Notes under the pieces: generated by a model
Told to the model about the DNA's origin: nothing
The model's input: only the letters and a program-made list of their open reading frames with translations
The model's database searches: none
Shown here: positions 8,181-16,362 of the stretch, piece by piece
Layout of the letters: each line of letters starts with the position of its first letter
How positions within the stretch are numbered: position 1 is the first letter of the stretch
NCBI GenBank assembly: GCA_963739355.1
Contig: CAVUAD010000007.1
Span: forward strand, 1,265,067 to 1,329,066
Length of the DNA: 64,000 nucleotides
Direction of reading: 5' to 3'
Source: JAWVFM01 sp963739355
GTDB taxonomy: Bacteria > Actinomycetota > Thermoleophilia > Solirubrobacterales > 70-9
Program-made: the position numbers and the translations under genes

Positions 8181-10617
8181 GCAGGGACCCTCCGATCTCC
8201 GCGAGCGCCTGCCTGATGGCCTCGCGAATCGGCTCGACCTCCTCGTCGGTGAGCGTCCGGTCGGGCGCCAGGAACTCCAGGCGAAGGGCGAGGCTCTTGC
8301 GGCCCTCCCCCACCTGGTCACCGCGGTAGAGGTCGAAGACTTGCGCGTCGCGAAGCAGCTCGCCCGCGGCGCCGCGCACCGCGTCGCGGACCGCCGCTGC
8401 GGCGAGCGCCTCGTCGACGACGACCGCGAGATCCTGGTAGAGGGCCGGGTAGGTGGTCACGTCCTCGTAGGGCTCCTCGCCGGCCGTCGAGGCTTCGACC
8501 AGCGGCGCCACGTCGATCTCGAAGCCTGCCCCGAAGGGGAGGTCCCAGGCTCCCAAGACGCGCGGGTGGAGCTCTCCGACCCAGCCGGCGTCGGCTTCCC
8601 CGATCCGGACCCGGGCCGCGCGGCCGGGGTGCAGGAACGGCTCGGCCCCGGGCTCGAGGCTGGCCTCGACGCCGAGCACCGCGCACAGCGACTCGAGCGC
8701 CCCCTTCACGTCGTAGAAGTCCGCCGGCCGCGTCCCGTCCCTCCAGGAGCCCGCGCCGATGGGGCCGACGGCGAGCGCGCCGACGCGGTGGACCTCGCGA
8801 GCCGGGGGCGCCAGCCGCCCGGCGAAGACGCCCGCGCTGACCGACCCCTGCGCGGGCGGCGCCTCGGGCAGGTGCGCGCGGCCGGACTCGAAGACCGCCA
8901 CCCGCTCGGCGTCGCGCGCGATGTTGTGCCGAGCGGCGTCGAGGAGCCCGCCGAGCAGCGTGGTGCGCATCGCCGTGTAGTCGGCGGAGATCGGGTTACC
9001 CGTCGCGACCATCGCGTCGGGGGTGCCCAGCCGTGCCGGCAGGTCCGGCGCCACGAAGTGCCAGGCGACGATCTCGTCGAAGCCGAGGCCCACCATGGCG
9101 TCCTCCGCACGGCGGCGCAGGAGCTGCTCGCGGGAGAGGCCGCCGGAGCGCTCGCCGTGCGCCGGAAGCGTCCGCGGCAGCCGGTCGAGGCCGTGGAGAC
9201 GGCCGACCTCCTCGATCAGGTCGGCCTCACGGGTGACGTCGTAGTGGCGGTGCACGGGAACCGTTACCGAAAGCTCGTCCTCGCCCCCGGGCTCGACCTC
9301 GAACTCCAGGCCCTCCAGATGCCGGGTTGCCTCGCTCAGCTCGACGTGTGTGCCGAGCAGCGAGTCAAGACGCGTGCCGCGCAGGGAGATCACGTGCGGG
9401 GCGGGCATCTCGGCCAGCTCGTCGATCGTCCCGGCCAGCATCTCCGCTCCGCAGAGCTCGGCGAAGAGCTTCGACGCCACGGCCTGGGCGCGCACCGCGA
9501 GCTCCGGGTGGAGTTGCTTCTCGAATCGCGCCGACGCGTCCGTGCGAAGCCCGAGCAGCGACGAGGTCCGCAGGATGTTCATGCCGTTCCACGTCGCGAC
9601 CTCGAGCAACACGCGCGTGGTCTCCCCGCCGATCTCCGAGACCTGGCCTCCCATGATCCCGGCGATGCTCGTCGGCCCGTCGCGATCGCAGACCAGCACC
9701 GACTGCGCGTCGAAGATCCGCTCGATCCCGTCGAGCGTGACCATCGTCTCGCCCTCGCGGGCGGCGCGCACGATGATCTCGCCACCCGGGACGCGGTCGA
9801 GGTCGAACGCGTGGAGAGGCTGCGCGGTCATCAGCATCACGTAGTTGGTGATGTCGACCGCGTTGGAGATCGAGCGCTGTCCGGCGCCCCGCAGCCGCGC
9901 CCGCAGCCACAGCGGCGACGGCCCGAGCGTCACGTTCTCGAACCCGCGCGCCGTGAACCGCGGGCAGAGCTCCGGGACCTTCACCCTCACCGACGCGACG
10001 TCCGTGACCGAGCCGCCACCGCCGGGCTCGGCGTCCTCCTCCCAGGGCGGAGCCGCCAGCGGGGCACCGGTGATCGCGTGGACCTCTCGCGCCACGCCGT
10101 AGACGCCCAGGCAGTCGGAGCGGTTCGGGTTGAGGTCGAGCTCGATGACCTGATCGGCCACCGGGAACACGTCGGCAAGCGGGGTGCCCGCCGGCGCCGT
10201 TTCGCTCAAGACCATGATTCCGTCATGGTCCTCGCCCAGCTCGAGCTCCTGCTCGGACAGGATCATCCCGTCGGACTCGATCCCCCGCAGCTTGGCCTTG
10301 CCGAGCTTGTCGCCGCCGGGCATGACCGCACCCGGCATCGCCACGGCCACGGTCTGGCCGGCGTCCACGTTCGGCGCGCCGCAGACGATGGTGCGCTCGC
10401 CGTCGCCGGTGTCCACCACGCACACCTTCAGCCGGTCGGCGTTGGGGTGCTTCTCGGCCGAGACGACGTGGCCGATCACGTAGCCGTCGCCGGAGGGTGC
10501 GCCGACGTGGGTCACGCGCTCCACCTCCACAGCCTTCGCGGCGAGCAGCGCGGCGACCTCCCCCGTCTCGAGCCCGGGGTCGCAGTACTCCTTGAGCCAG
10601 GAGAACGGCACCTTCAC
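8173..10617 (-). CDS. pheT: Phenylalanine--tRNA ligase beta subunit
   Basis: The 814-residue length is standard for bacterial PheRS beta. Order: N-terminal B1 region (MKVPFSWLKEYCDPG), an EMAP-like tRNA-binding domain at about 40-150 (IVCGAPNVDAGQ, GDKLGKAKLRG), B3/B4 editing domain (EDAEPGGGG region to about 400), B5 domain, a catalytic-like core that lost class II motifs (DEIVAWHFV), and the C-terminal ferredoxin-like anticodon-recognition domain (DVTTYPALYQDLAVVVDE). It forms the alpha2-beta2 enzyme with PheS, recognises tRNA-Phe and edits Tyr-tRNA-Phe. The gene follows pheS after 49 nt and overlaps argC. A 992-residue antisense ORF across it is a GC shadow. Confidence 0.97.
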   Translation of the reverse strand: MKVPFSWLKEYCDPGLETGEVAALLAAKAVEVERVTHVGAPSGDGYVIGHVVSAEKHPNADRLKVCVVDTGDGERTIVCGAPNVDAGQTVAVAMPGAVMPGGDKLGKAKLRGIESDGMILSEQELELGEDHDGIMVLSETAPAGTPLADVFPVADQVIELDLNPNRSDCLGVYGVAREVHAITGAPLAAPPWEEDAEPGGGGSVTDVASVRVKVPELCPRFTARGFENVTLGPSPLWLRARLRGAGQRSISNAVDITNYVMLMTAQPLHAFDLDRVPGGEIIVRAAREGETMVTLDGIERIFDAQSVLVCDRDGPTSIAGIMGGQVSEIGGETTRVLLEVATWNGMNILRTSSLLGLRTDASARFEKQLHPELAVRAQAVASKLFAELCGAEMLAGTIDELAEMPAPHVISLRGTRLDSLLGTHVELSEATRHLEGLEFEVEPGGEDELSVTVPVHRHYDVTREADLIEEVGRLHGLDRLPRTLPAHGERSGGLSREQLLRRRAEDAMVGLGFDEIVAWHFVAPDLPARLGTPDAMVATGNPISADYTAMRTTLLGGLLDAARHNIARDAERVAVFESGRAHLPEAPPAQGSVSAGVFAGRLAPPAREVHRVGALAVGPIGAGSWRDGTRPADFYDVKGALESLCAVLGVEASLEPGAEPFLHPGRAARVRIGEADAGWVGELHPRVLGAWDLPFGAGFEIDVAPLVEASTAGEEPYEDVTTYPALYQDLAVVVDEALAAAAVRDAVRGAAGELLRDAQVFDLYRGDQVGEGRKSLALRLEFLAPDRTLTDEEVEPIREAIRQALAEIGGSLRE

Positions 10618-10666
10618 GGAACTGTCCTCGCGCTTCGCCCGTCAATCATCGAAATCAGCTCCGCGC

Positions 10667-11785
10667 TCAATGGAACTGCTCCAGGAAGCGAACGTCGTTC
10701 TCGAAGAAGAGCCGCAGGTCCGGGATGCCGTGCTTCAGCATCGCGATCCGCTCGATTCCCATGCCGAACGCGAAGCCCTGCGCGGTCGCCGGGTCGTAGA
10801 CGTCGCGGTCCACGAACCCGAACACGTTGGGATCGACCATGCCCGCGCCGAGGATCTCGATCCAGCCGCTGCCCTTGCAGAGCCCGTCGCGCTCGCCGTC
10901 GTCGAGCACCCCGGTCCCGCCGCAGCGGAAGCACGACACGTCGACCTGCACGCTCGGCTCGGTGAACGGGAAGAAGTCCGGCTTCAGGCGCGTCTGGCGC
11001 TCCGGTCCGAAGACGGCGCGGGCAAAGGCCTCCAGGGTCCCCGCGAGGTCCGCCAGCGAGACCCCGTCGGCCACGGCCAGGCCCTCGACCTGGTGGAACA
11101 TCGGCAGGTGGGTGGCGTCGATCGTGTCGCGTCGGTAGACGGTGCCAGGCACGATGATGAAGAGCGGCGGGTCGTGTGCCTCCATCGCGCGGACCTGCAT
11201 CGGCGACGTGTGCGTGCGCCAGAGGATGTCCTTCGGGCCGGGAGCAAGCCCCTCCTGGTTGACGACGCTGCCGGGAACGGTGGCCGGGTCGACGTAGAAG
11301 CTGTCCTGCGTGAGGCGCGCGGGGTGACCCGGCGGGTGGTTGAGCGCCGTGAAGTTGTAGTAGTCGTGCTCGATCTCGGGGCCCTCCATCACCCGGTAGC
11401 CCAGGCCGACGAAGACGTCCTCGATCTCCCGCCGCGTGCGCGTGACGAGGTGCAGATGGCCGGCCGCAACCGGCGGGGTGCCGGGTAGCGTGACGTCGAT
11501 TGCGTCGCCGGCGAGGCGGGTCTCGAGCTCGGCCCCCTCCAGCGCCGCGCGCCGCGAGTTCAGCGCCGCCTCCAGGGTGGCGCGCGCCTCGTTCGCCGCC
11601 GAGCCAACCGGCCCGCGGTCCGTGGGATCGAGCTCGCCGATCCCGCGCAGGATCGCCGTCAGCTCGGACTTCCGCCCGAGCGCACGGACCCGCACGTCCT
11701 CCAGGACGCCCGCGTCGGACGCGGCCGCGATCGCCGCCTCGGCCTCGGCGCGAATCGACGCAATGCGCTCGAGGGCGTCAGACAT
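10667..11785 (-). CDS. pheS: Phenylalanine--tRNA ligase alpha subunit
   Basis: The 372-residue catalytic subunit of PheRS. The N-terminal coiled-coil arm (residues 1-90, rich in Ala/Glu/Arg) binds the tRNA. The class II core follows: motif 1 near FVGLGYRVMEGPEIEHDYYNF, motif 2 in FHQVEGLAVADG and motif 3 in GFAFGMGIERIAML. A Cys pair (FRCGGTG) sits between motifs 2 and 3. The start is the ATG at 11785 (MSDALERIAS). The upstream 25 in-frame codons overlap the methyltransferase gene and are not family sequence. The start overlaps the trmH-type gene by 8 nt, so the two are translationally coupled. Confidence 0.96.
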   Translation of the reverse strand: MSDALERIASIRAEAEAAIAAASDAGVLEDVRVRALGRKSELTAILRGIGELDPTDRGPVGSAANEARATLEAALNSRRAALEGAELETRLAGDAIDVTLPGTPPVAAGHLHLVTRTRREIEDVFVGLGYRVMEGPEIEHDYYNFTALNHPPGHPARLTQDSFYVDPATVPGSVVNQEGLAPGPKDILWRTHTSPMQVRAMEAHDPPLFIIVPGTVYRRDTIDATHLPMFHQVEGLAVADGVSLADLAGTLEAFARAVFGPERQTRLKPDFFPFTEPSVQVDVSCFRCGGTGVLDDGERDGLCKGSGWIEILGAGMVDPNVFGFVDRDVYDPATAQGFAFGMGIERIAMLKHGIPDLRLFFENDVRFLEQFH

Positions 11786-12473
11786 GGCGACGGATCCTAT
11801 TTCCAAGCTCGTAGAGGGCCACGGTCCCCGCCATCGCCACGTTGAGCGAGTCCGGCCCATCCGCGTTGAGGGGGATCCGAACCCGGGCGTCGGCAGCCGC
11901 GAGGAGCTCCGCCGGCAGGCCCTCGCGCTCGCCGCCCAGGCAGATGACGACCGGCGCCTCGACCTCGGCTTCCGCGAGGCTCGACCGGGCCGCCGGGTCG
12001 AGCGCGACGCTTGTCCCCCCGAGCTCGCCGGGCTCTGCCCTCGCGGGGGGTCGGGTGAAGATGGAGCCCATGCTGGCCCTCACCGCCTTCGGCGAGAACG
12101 GATCTGCGCAATCCGGGCCAAGCACCACGGGCCCGTCGGCAAGGGCGTCGGCGGCGCGGATCAGGGTCCCGACGTTGCCCGGGTCGCCCACCCCGTGGAG
12201 GTAGACGGAGAGCTCCCCGCCGGGGTCGGAGAATTGCTGGCGGTAGACGCCCACCACCCTGCTTCCCGAGCCCAGCGAGCTCGCCGCCCGCAGCAGGTCC
12301 GGCTCGACGTCCTCGCCGGCGCGCAGCACGAACTCCGGCTCCCAGCCTGCCGCCTCCGCCGCCGCAACGAGGTCCTCCCCCTCGGCGGCGAACAGCGACT
12401 CGCGCACGCGGTGCTTGCGCTCAGCGAGCTTGCGAATGAGGGTGAGCTTGTCGTTTTGGGCCGAGGTGATCAT
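11778..12473 (-). CDS. SpoU/TrmH-family RNA 2'-O-methyltransferase
   Basis: The 231-residue protein has a short substrate-binding N-domain (SAQNDKLTLIRKLAERKHR, then FAAEGEDLVAAAE) and a SPOUT catalytic domain with the three family motifs. Motif 1 is GVGDPGNVGTLIRAADAL, motif 2 LGGEREGLP and motif 3 IPLNADGPDSLNVAMAGTVA, which form the knotted SAM site. The expected activity is 2'-O-methylation of 23S rRNA or tRNA. TsnR/RlmB-like is the closest description and the exact target nucleotide cannot be read here. It lies between rplT and pheS, its usual place in Actinobacteria, and its start is only a few bases after an intrinsic terminator. Confidence 0.9.
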   Translation of the reverse strand: MITSAQNDKLTLIRKLAERKHRVRESLFAAEGEDLVAAAEAAGWEPEFVLRAGEDVEPDLLRAASSLGSGSRVVGVYRQQFSDPGGELSVYLHGVGDPGNVGTLIRAADALADGPVVLGPDCADPFSPKAVRASMGSIFTRPPARAEPGELGGTSVALDPAARSSLAEAEVEAPVVICLGGEREGLPAELLAAADARVRIPLNADGPDSLNVAMAGTVALYELGNRIRRHV

Positions 12474-12479
12474 GGAACG

Positions 12480-12504
12480 AAAAAGGGCGCCTCGCTGGGC
12501 GCCC
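12480..12504 (-). terminator. Intrinsic terminator after rplT, abutting the methyltransferase start
   Basis: On the minus strand GGGCGCC, a 6-nt loop CAGCGA and GGCGCCC form a perfect 7-bp GC stem followed by five T. The U-tract ends 7 nt before the ATG of the downstream trmH-type gene. It should end the rpmI-rplT transcript, and any readthrough feeds trmH-pheST-argCJBD. Confidence 0.8.
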
Positions 12505-12610
12505 CGGATGCGTACTCGCTTCTGTCTGAGTCAGGCAGCGGCAAGCCTCCGGGAGGGGCCGGTAAAGCGTCGGCGGTTCCGGGGCGAAGCCGTCATCGAC
12601 ACGCAGTAAA

Positions 12611-12979
12611 TCACGCCGCTGCGGCTTCGGCCGCGGTCTTTGCCTGCGCGCACACGCCCTTGAACGCCTCGGGGTCCCGCACGGCGATGTCGGCGAGCAT
12701 CTTGCGGTTCACCTCGATGCCGGCGGCGGTCAGCCCGTGCACCAGCTCCGAGTAGGTCATGCCGTTCTGCCGCGCGGCGGCGTTGATCCTGGTGATCCAG
12801 AGACGGCGGAAATCCCGCTTGCGCGTTCGCCGGTCGCGATACGCGTAGTTGCCGGAGCGCATCACCTGCTCGTTGGCGAAGCGGTAGCTCGAGTGCTTGC
12901 GGCCCCAGTATCCCTTGGCCTGCTTCAGGACCTTCTTGCGCCGGCGCTTGCGGGCGACGGCGTTGGTGGCGCGGCTCAT
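12611..12979 (-). CDS. rplT: 50S ribosomal protein L20
   Basis: The 122-residue protein has the L20 signature from the start (MSRATNAVARKRRRKKVLKQ), the basic helix KGYWGRKHSSYRFANEQV and the RNA-binding block RDRRTRKRDFRRLWITRINAAAR. L20 is an early 23S rRNA assembly protein. In other bacteria it represses its own operon by binding leader RNA. The start overlaps the rpmI stop by 4 nt (ATGA). A terminator lies just downstream. Confidence 0.98.
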   Translation of the reverse strand: MSRATNAVARKRRRKKVLKQAKGYWGRKHSSYRFANEQVMRSGNYAYRDRRTRKRDFRRLWITRINAAARQNGMTYSELVHGLTAAGIEVNRKMLADIAVRDPEAFKGVCAQAKTAAEAAAA

Positions 12980-13182
12980 CGTCCCCCTCGCTTGTTGAGG
13001 AGGCGGCTGACGCGTTCGATGTCAGGAGCGGCGACCTCAGTCGGCTTCGAGAAGGCGCGCTTGCGCTTCGGCGACTTGTGCTCGAGCATGTGGCTCGAGT
13101 ACGCCCGCTTGCCCCGAAGCTTGCCGGTCGCGGTCTTCTTGAAGCGCTTCTTGGCGCCGGAGTGGGTCTTCATCTTCGGCAT
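12976..13182 (-). CDS. rpmI: 50S ribosomal protein L35
   Basis: The 68-residue product starts MPKMKTHSGAKKRFKKTATG, a textbook L35 N-terminus, followed by GKLRGKRAYSSHMLEHKSPKRKRA. The real start is the ATG at 13182. The ORF extends much further upstream only by antisense to the glycosyltransferase gene. In most Actinobacteria rpmI follows infC directly, but here infC is about 9.5 kb away beyond a plus-strand block. rpmI-rplT must therefore have its own promoter in the 96-bp gap to the divergent glycosyltransferase gene. Confidence 0.97.
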   Translation of the reverse strand: MPKMKTHSGAKKRFKKTATGKLRGKRAYSSHMLEHKSPKRKRAFSKPTEVAAPDIERVSRLLNKRGGR

Positions 13183-13205
13183 GACGGCCGACCATTCAAG
13201 CAGAC

Positions 13206-13227
13206 GCGGCGCCGGCTTCGGCGCCGC
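13206..13227 (-). promoter_or_regulatory. GC-rich hairpin in the rpmI leader
   Basis: A perfect 8-bp inverted repeat (GCGGCGCC ... GGCGCCGC) with a 6-nt loop lies 24-45 nt upstream of the rpmI start. It has no T-tract. It could be part of an L20-responsive leader or simply a structural element. I cannot show binding from the sequence. Confidence 0.4.
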
Positions 13228-13278
13228 TTCACGGGACGAGGCCGGCCCGCACGCCTGGATTAACATCGCCCGGAGGAT

Positions 13279-14418
13279 GTGCGTTCGGCAACAAGACCCC
13301 GTGATTTGAACATCGGATCTCGTGACCCCGCTGCGGTCGTACTCGGCTTGACGAGCGACGGAGGGGGCAAGTGGATTCAGTTCTTCACCGGGCTCGCCGA
13401 ACATCTCCGAGTGGTCGACGTCTTCCGGCCCACGGACCCGTTGCCGACCCGCGCGGTCGCCGTCCTCTCCAACTGGAGGTTGAACCTTCGCGAGCGCAGC
13501 CTCGACCCCAGCTGGTCTGTGGCGATGTTCGATGCTCGAACGCGTCAGGTCGACGCCGATCTCGCCAGTCGCCCTCGTGGGGACCATCAGGTCATCGTCC
13601 AGGCCCAGACGCTCTTTGCCCCGGGACGGGATGCCCGGAAGCAGCCCTACGTGATCTACACGGACTCAACCCATGCCCTCAACCGCCGCTTTCGGTTCGG
13701 AGGCGACCCGACGCCTGGCAGGCGCGGCGAGAAGCTCTGCGACCGGGAGCGTCAGGTGGTACAGGGCGCCGCACACGTCTTCACGATGAGCGAGTTCGCC
13801 CGCGGCTCGATGGTCGATGACTACGGCTGTTCGCCGGAATCCGTAACGGCCATCGGCGCCGGCGTGAACTTGACGGTGAAAATCGGCGAGGAGGAGCGCA
13901 GCCCGTCCCGAGCGATATTCGTCGGGTTCGACTTCGAGCGCAAGGGAGGTTTGGACGTGCTCGCCGCCTGGCCTGCCGTGCGCGCCGCCATTCCGGACGC
14001 CGAGCTGCTGATCGTCGGGCCGCCGCGACGCCAGAGTGGCGACGGTGTGAAGTGGGCCGGGAGCGTCACGTCGCCTGAGGAGCTGTCACGTCTCTACGGC
14101 AGCGCCGCGGTCTTCGTGCTTCCCACCCGCTGGGACCCATGGGGCCTCGTCTACCACGAGGCGATGTCCCACGGCCTGCCATGCATCGGGACCGACGCCT
14201 TCGCTGTCCCGGAGATCATTGATGCCGGCAAGACCGGCCTGCTCGTGAAGCCGCAGTCTCCGGATGCGATCGCGCAGGCAATGATCGAGCTGTTGTCCGA
14301 CCCGGTACGGACCGCCCGCATGGGCGAAGAGGCAGCACGACGAGCCCAGGATGCGGCCACTTGGGGCAATGTGGCAGCCAAGATGGTCCCAGCGATCGTT
14401 CAACTCGCGGAGCGCTAG
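13279..14418 (+). CDS. Glycosyltransferase family 4 protein
   Basis: The 379-residue protein is a GT-B-fold transferase. The C-terminal half carries the GT4 core: FVGFDFERKGGLDVL (nucleotide-sugar glycine and Lys region), LLIVGPPRR, then VFVLPTRWDPWGLVYHEAMSHG with the E-x7-E motif, and AFAVPEIIDAGKTGLLV. The N-terminal half, which binds the acceptor, shows IYTDSTHALNRRF and FTMSEFARGSM. The sugar donor and acceptor are unknown. It is the first gene of the plus-strand block, divergent from rpmI, and is followed by 150 nt without a gene before acpS. It may therefore be transcribed separately from the coupled genes after it. Confidence 0.85.
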   Translation: MRSATRPRDLNIGSRDPAAVVLGLTSDGGGKWIQFFTGLAEHLRVVDVFRPTDPLPTRAVAVLSNWRLNLRERSLDPSWSVAMFDARTRQVDADLASRPRGDHQVIVQAQTLFAPGRDARKQPYVIYTDSTHALNRRFRFGGDPTPGRRGEKLCDRERQVVQGAAHVFTMSEFARGSMVDDYGCSPESVTAIGAGVNLTVKIGEEERSPSRAIFVGFDFERKGGLDVLAAWPAVRAAIPDAELLIVGPPRRQSGDGVKWAGSVTSPEELSRLYGSAAVFVLPTRWDPWGLVYHEAMSHGLPCIGTDAFAVPEIIDAGKTGLLVKPQSPDAIAQAMIELLSDPVRTARMGEEAARRAQDAATWGNVAAKMVPAIVQLAER

Positions 14419-14568
14419 CTTCAGCCTGCGGCGCCTCCGCCACATCGGACCGGGCCGGCGACTGTCGCAGCTTCGTCTTGGGTAGACCATTGAGTGTGAA
14501 TCCGCTGCGTGCCGATCTCGCATGCGCCGTTTCAGCCCTGAGCCGTGCCTGCCGATAATCTCGCCGGG

Positions 14569-14964
14569 ATGTCCCTCCGGGTTGGAATCGATCTTGTGCA
14601 CGTCGGCGAAGTCCGTGAAGCCGTCGAGGCTCACGGCGAGCGCTACCTCGAGCGCGTCTACACGGCCGACGAGCTTCGCGACTGTATGCGCGACAACGCG
14701 CTCGACCCCAGTCGCCTCGCCGCCAGGTTCGCCGCCAAGGAGGCCGCGATGAAGGTGCTGCGCGAAGGCGACGAGGCGCTGCCCTGGAGCTCGATCAGCG
14801 TCACGAAGGAGCCCGCCGGCCGGCCGCGCCTGCGGCTGACCGGGGACGCGCAGGAGCTGGCCCGCGCGTCCGGCGTCGGCGAGCTCGACGTCAGCCTCAC
14901 CCATGAGCGCGACTACGCCGCGGCGGCCGTCATCGCCGCGTGCTGCGAGGAGGCGGCCGCGTGA
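14569..14964 (+). CDS. acpS: Holo-[acyl-carrier-protein] synthase
   Basis: The 131-residue 4'-phosphopantetheinyl transferase installs the CoA-derived arm on a carrier-protein Ser. GIDLVHVGEVREAVEAHG (Asp of the Mg site), RFAAKEAAMKVL (catalytic Glu/Lys block) and DVSLTHERDYAAAAVIA match the AcpS family. I prefer the ATG at 14569 (MSLRVGIDL) over the in-frame ATG 8 codons upstream, because family members begin just before GIDLV. Its stop overlaps the GTG of the carrier-protein gene by 4 nt, which makes that carrier its likely substrate. It may also be the cell's general AcpS; no other copy is in the window. Confidence 0.9.
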   Translation: MSLRVGIDLVHVGEVREAVEAHGERYLERVYTADELRDCMRDNALDPSRLAARFAAKEAAMKVLREGDEALPWSSISVTKEPAGRPRLRLTGDAQELARASGVGELDVSLTHERDYAAAAVIAACCEEAAA

Positions 14965-15206
14965 TCGATCAGATCCGCGAGATCCTCGCCGAGCAGGGCC
15001 GGCTTCCCTCCGCCGACAGCATCGACGTGGACGCGGACCTCTTCGAGGCCGGCATGAGCTCGCACGCGAGCGTCAATGTCATGCTGGCGATCGAGGACGA
15101 GTTCGACGTGGAGTTTCCCGACAGCATGCTCAAGCGCAGCGTCTTTGAGAGCATTTCGTCAATCGCCGGGGCGCTTGAGCAGCTCGGCACGGAGGTGAAC
15201 GCATGA
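14961..15206 (+). CDS. Acyl/aminoacyl carrier protein
   Basis: The 81-residue acidic four-helix carrier starts at the GTG at 14961, inside the acpS stop. The phosphopantetheine site is in DLFEAGMSSHASVNVMLAIED. Ser34 occupies the position of the Ser in the usual DSL motif, here written SSH. The downstream EFDVEFPDSMLKRSVFESI is helix III of typical carriers. Dedicated carriers of aminoacyl:CP ligases have a similar 'EAG-x-(T/S)S' site as I recall, rather than the fatty-acid ACP 'DSLD'. Coupling to the ligase-containing cluster supports a dedicated role. The thioester-bound group is presumably a small amino acid (inference). Confidence 0.88.
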   Translation: MIDQIREILAEQGRLPSADSIDVDADLFEAGMSSHASVNVMLAIEDEFDVEFPDSMLKRSVFESISSIAGALEQLGTEVNA

Positions 15207-16357
15207 GCATGGATCTCGTCGCCGAGGCGCGGCGGATTGGAGCGGACATCGCGGCGCCCAACGCCGATGACGTCGACCGCAACGCCAGGTTCCCCAGCGA
15301 GACCATGGACGCCCTGCGGGAGACCAAGGCGCTGTCGGCTTTCGTCCCGACCGAGCTCGGCGGCGGCGGCGTGCCCTTCGAGTCACTGGCAGCGACCTGC
15401 TTCGAGCTCGGCCGCCACTGCGGCGCGAGCGCGATGGTGTTCGCGATGCACCAGATCCAGATCGTCACGATCGTGCGCCACTACGAAGGCGCCAGGTTCT
15501 TCGAGGACTACCTGCGCCGCGTCGCCGATGAGCAGCGCCTGGTGGCCTCTGTGACGTCCGAGGTCGGCACCGGCGGCGACATGAGCCGCTCGATCGCAGC
15601 CGTCACGCCGGGCGACGACAACAGCACCTTCGAGAAGCAGGCCCCCACGGTCTCCTACGGCGAGCACGCCGACGACCTGCTGACGACGCTGCGCCGCTCT
15701 CCCGATTCGGAGCCCGGCGACCAGGTCATGGCGCTGACGCACAAGGGTCAGCACACCCTCGAGCTCACCGGCACCTGGGATCCGCTCGGAATGCGCGGGA
15801 CGTGCTCGCCGGGCTTCGTGGTCCGCGCCGAGTTCCCGGCGGAGCAGGTCCTTCCCGCTCCGTTCTCGGCGATCGCCCCGGAGTCGATGGTGCCGGTCTC
15901 CCACATCCTCTGGTCGCACCTCTGGCTCGGCATCGCCACCGACGCCTTCGACCGTGCCCGCGCGTTCGTGCGCGCCTCGGCCAAGCGCAAGCCCGGCGAG
16001 CCGCTTCCCGAGGCTCAGCGCCTCTCGCACCTGATGAGCGAGCTCGCGCCGCTGCGCGCCGAGGTCAGCCTGGCGCTGCGCGAGTATTGCGAGGCCGCCG
16101 ACGGGCCCGAGCGCGAGCGCCTCTCGGAGATGGCCTCCGTCCTGCGCTTTAACAACCTGAAGCTCTCAGCGTCGGAGCAGGCCCCGCGCGTTTGCCAGGG
16201 GGCCCTTGGCATCTGCGGCATCATGGGCTTCAAGAACGACACGCCGTTCAGCGTCGGCCGGCACCTTCGCGACACGATGTCGGCGGTCTTGATGGTGGCG
16301 AACGAACGGATCCACAAGACCAACGCCGGACTGCTGCTGATCGCCAAGGAGGTGTAG
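15203..16357 (+). CDS. Acyl-CoA dehydrogenase family protein
   Basis: The 384-residue flavoprotein starts at an ATG overlapping the carrier stop by 4 nt. The helical N-domain contains FVPTELGGGG. The middle beta domain contains VASVTSEVGTGGDMSRS, where the ACAD signature normally binds FAD. The C-terminal helical bundle includes QGALGICGIMGFKNDTPFS and RHLRDTMSAVLM, which replace the canonical Gly-rich FAD/CoA block. Because it is coupled to a carrier protein and an aminoacyl:CP ligase, it may oxidise or otherwise process a carrier-bound acyl or aminoacyl group rather than a CoA thioester. That is inference. ACAD-like enzymes are known neighbours of such ligases. Confidence 0.85.
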   Translation: MSMDLVAEARRIGADIAAPNADDVDRNARFPSETMDALRETKALSAFVPTELGGGGVPFESLAATCFELGRHCGASAMVFAMHQIQIVTIVRHYEGARFFEDYLRRVADEQRLVASVTSEVGTGGDMSRSIAAVTPGDDNSTFEKQAPTVSYGEHADDLLTTLRRSPDSEPGDQVMALTHKGQHTLELTGTWDPLGMRGTCSPGFVVRAEFPAEQVLPAPFSAIAPESMVPVSHILWSHLWLGIATDAFDRARAFVRASAKRKPGEPLPEAQRLSHLMSELAPLRAEVSLALREYCEAADGPERERLSEMASVLRFNNLKLSASEQAPRVCQGALGICGIMGFKNDTPFSVGRHLRDTMSAVLMVANERIHKTNAGLLLIAKEV

Positions 16358-16362
16358 CCGCA

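Noticed and set aside
7987..10965. A 992-codon open frame on the + strand
   Set aside because: It is antisense to pheT and pheS, has Arg/Asp/Val-rich composition typical of GC-shadow frames and no domain similarity.
12474..12610. Phe-attenuator leader peptide before pheST
   Set aside because: The only small minus-strand ORF (about 21 codons, MTASPRNRRRF...) has one Phe codon and is not placed to pair with alternative stems.
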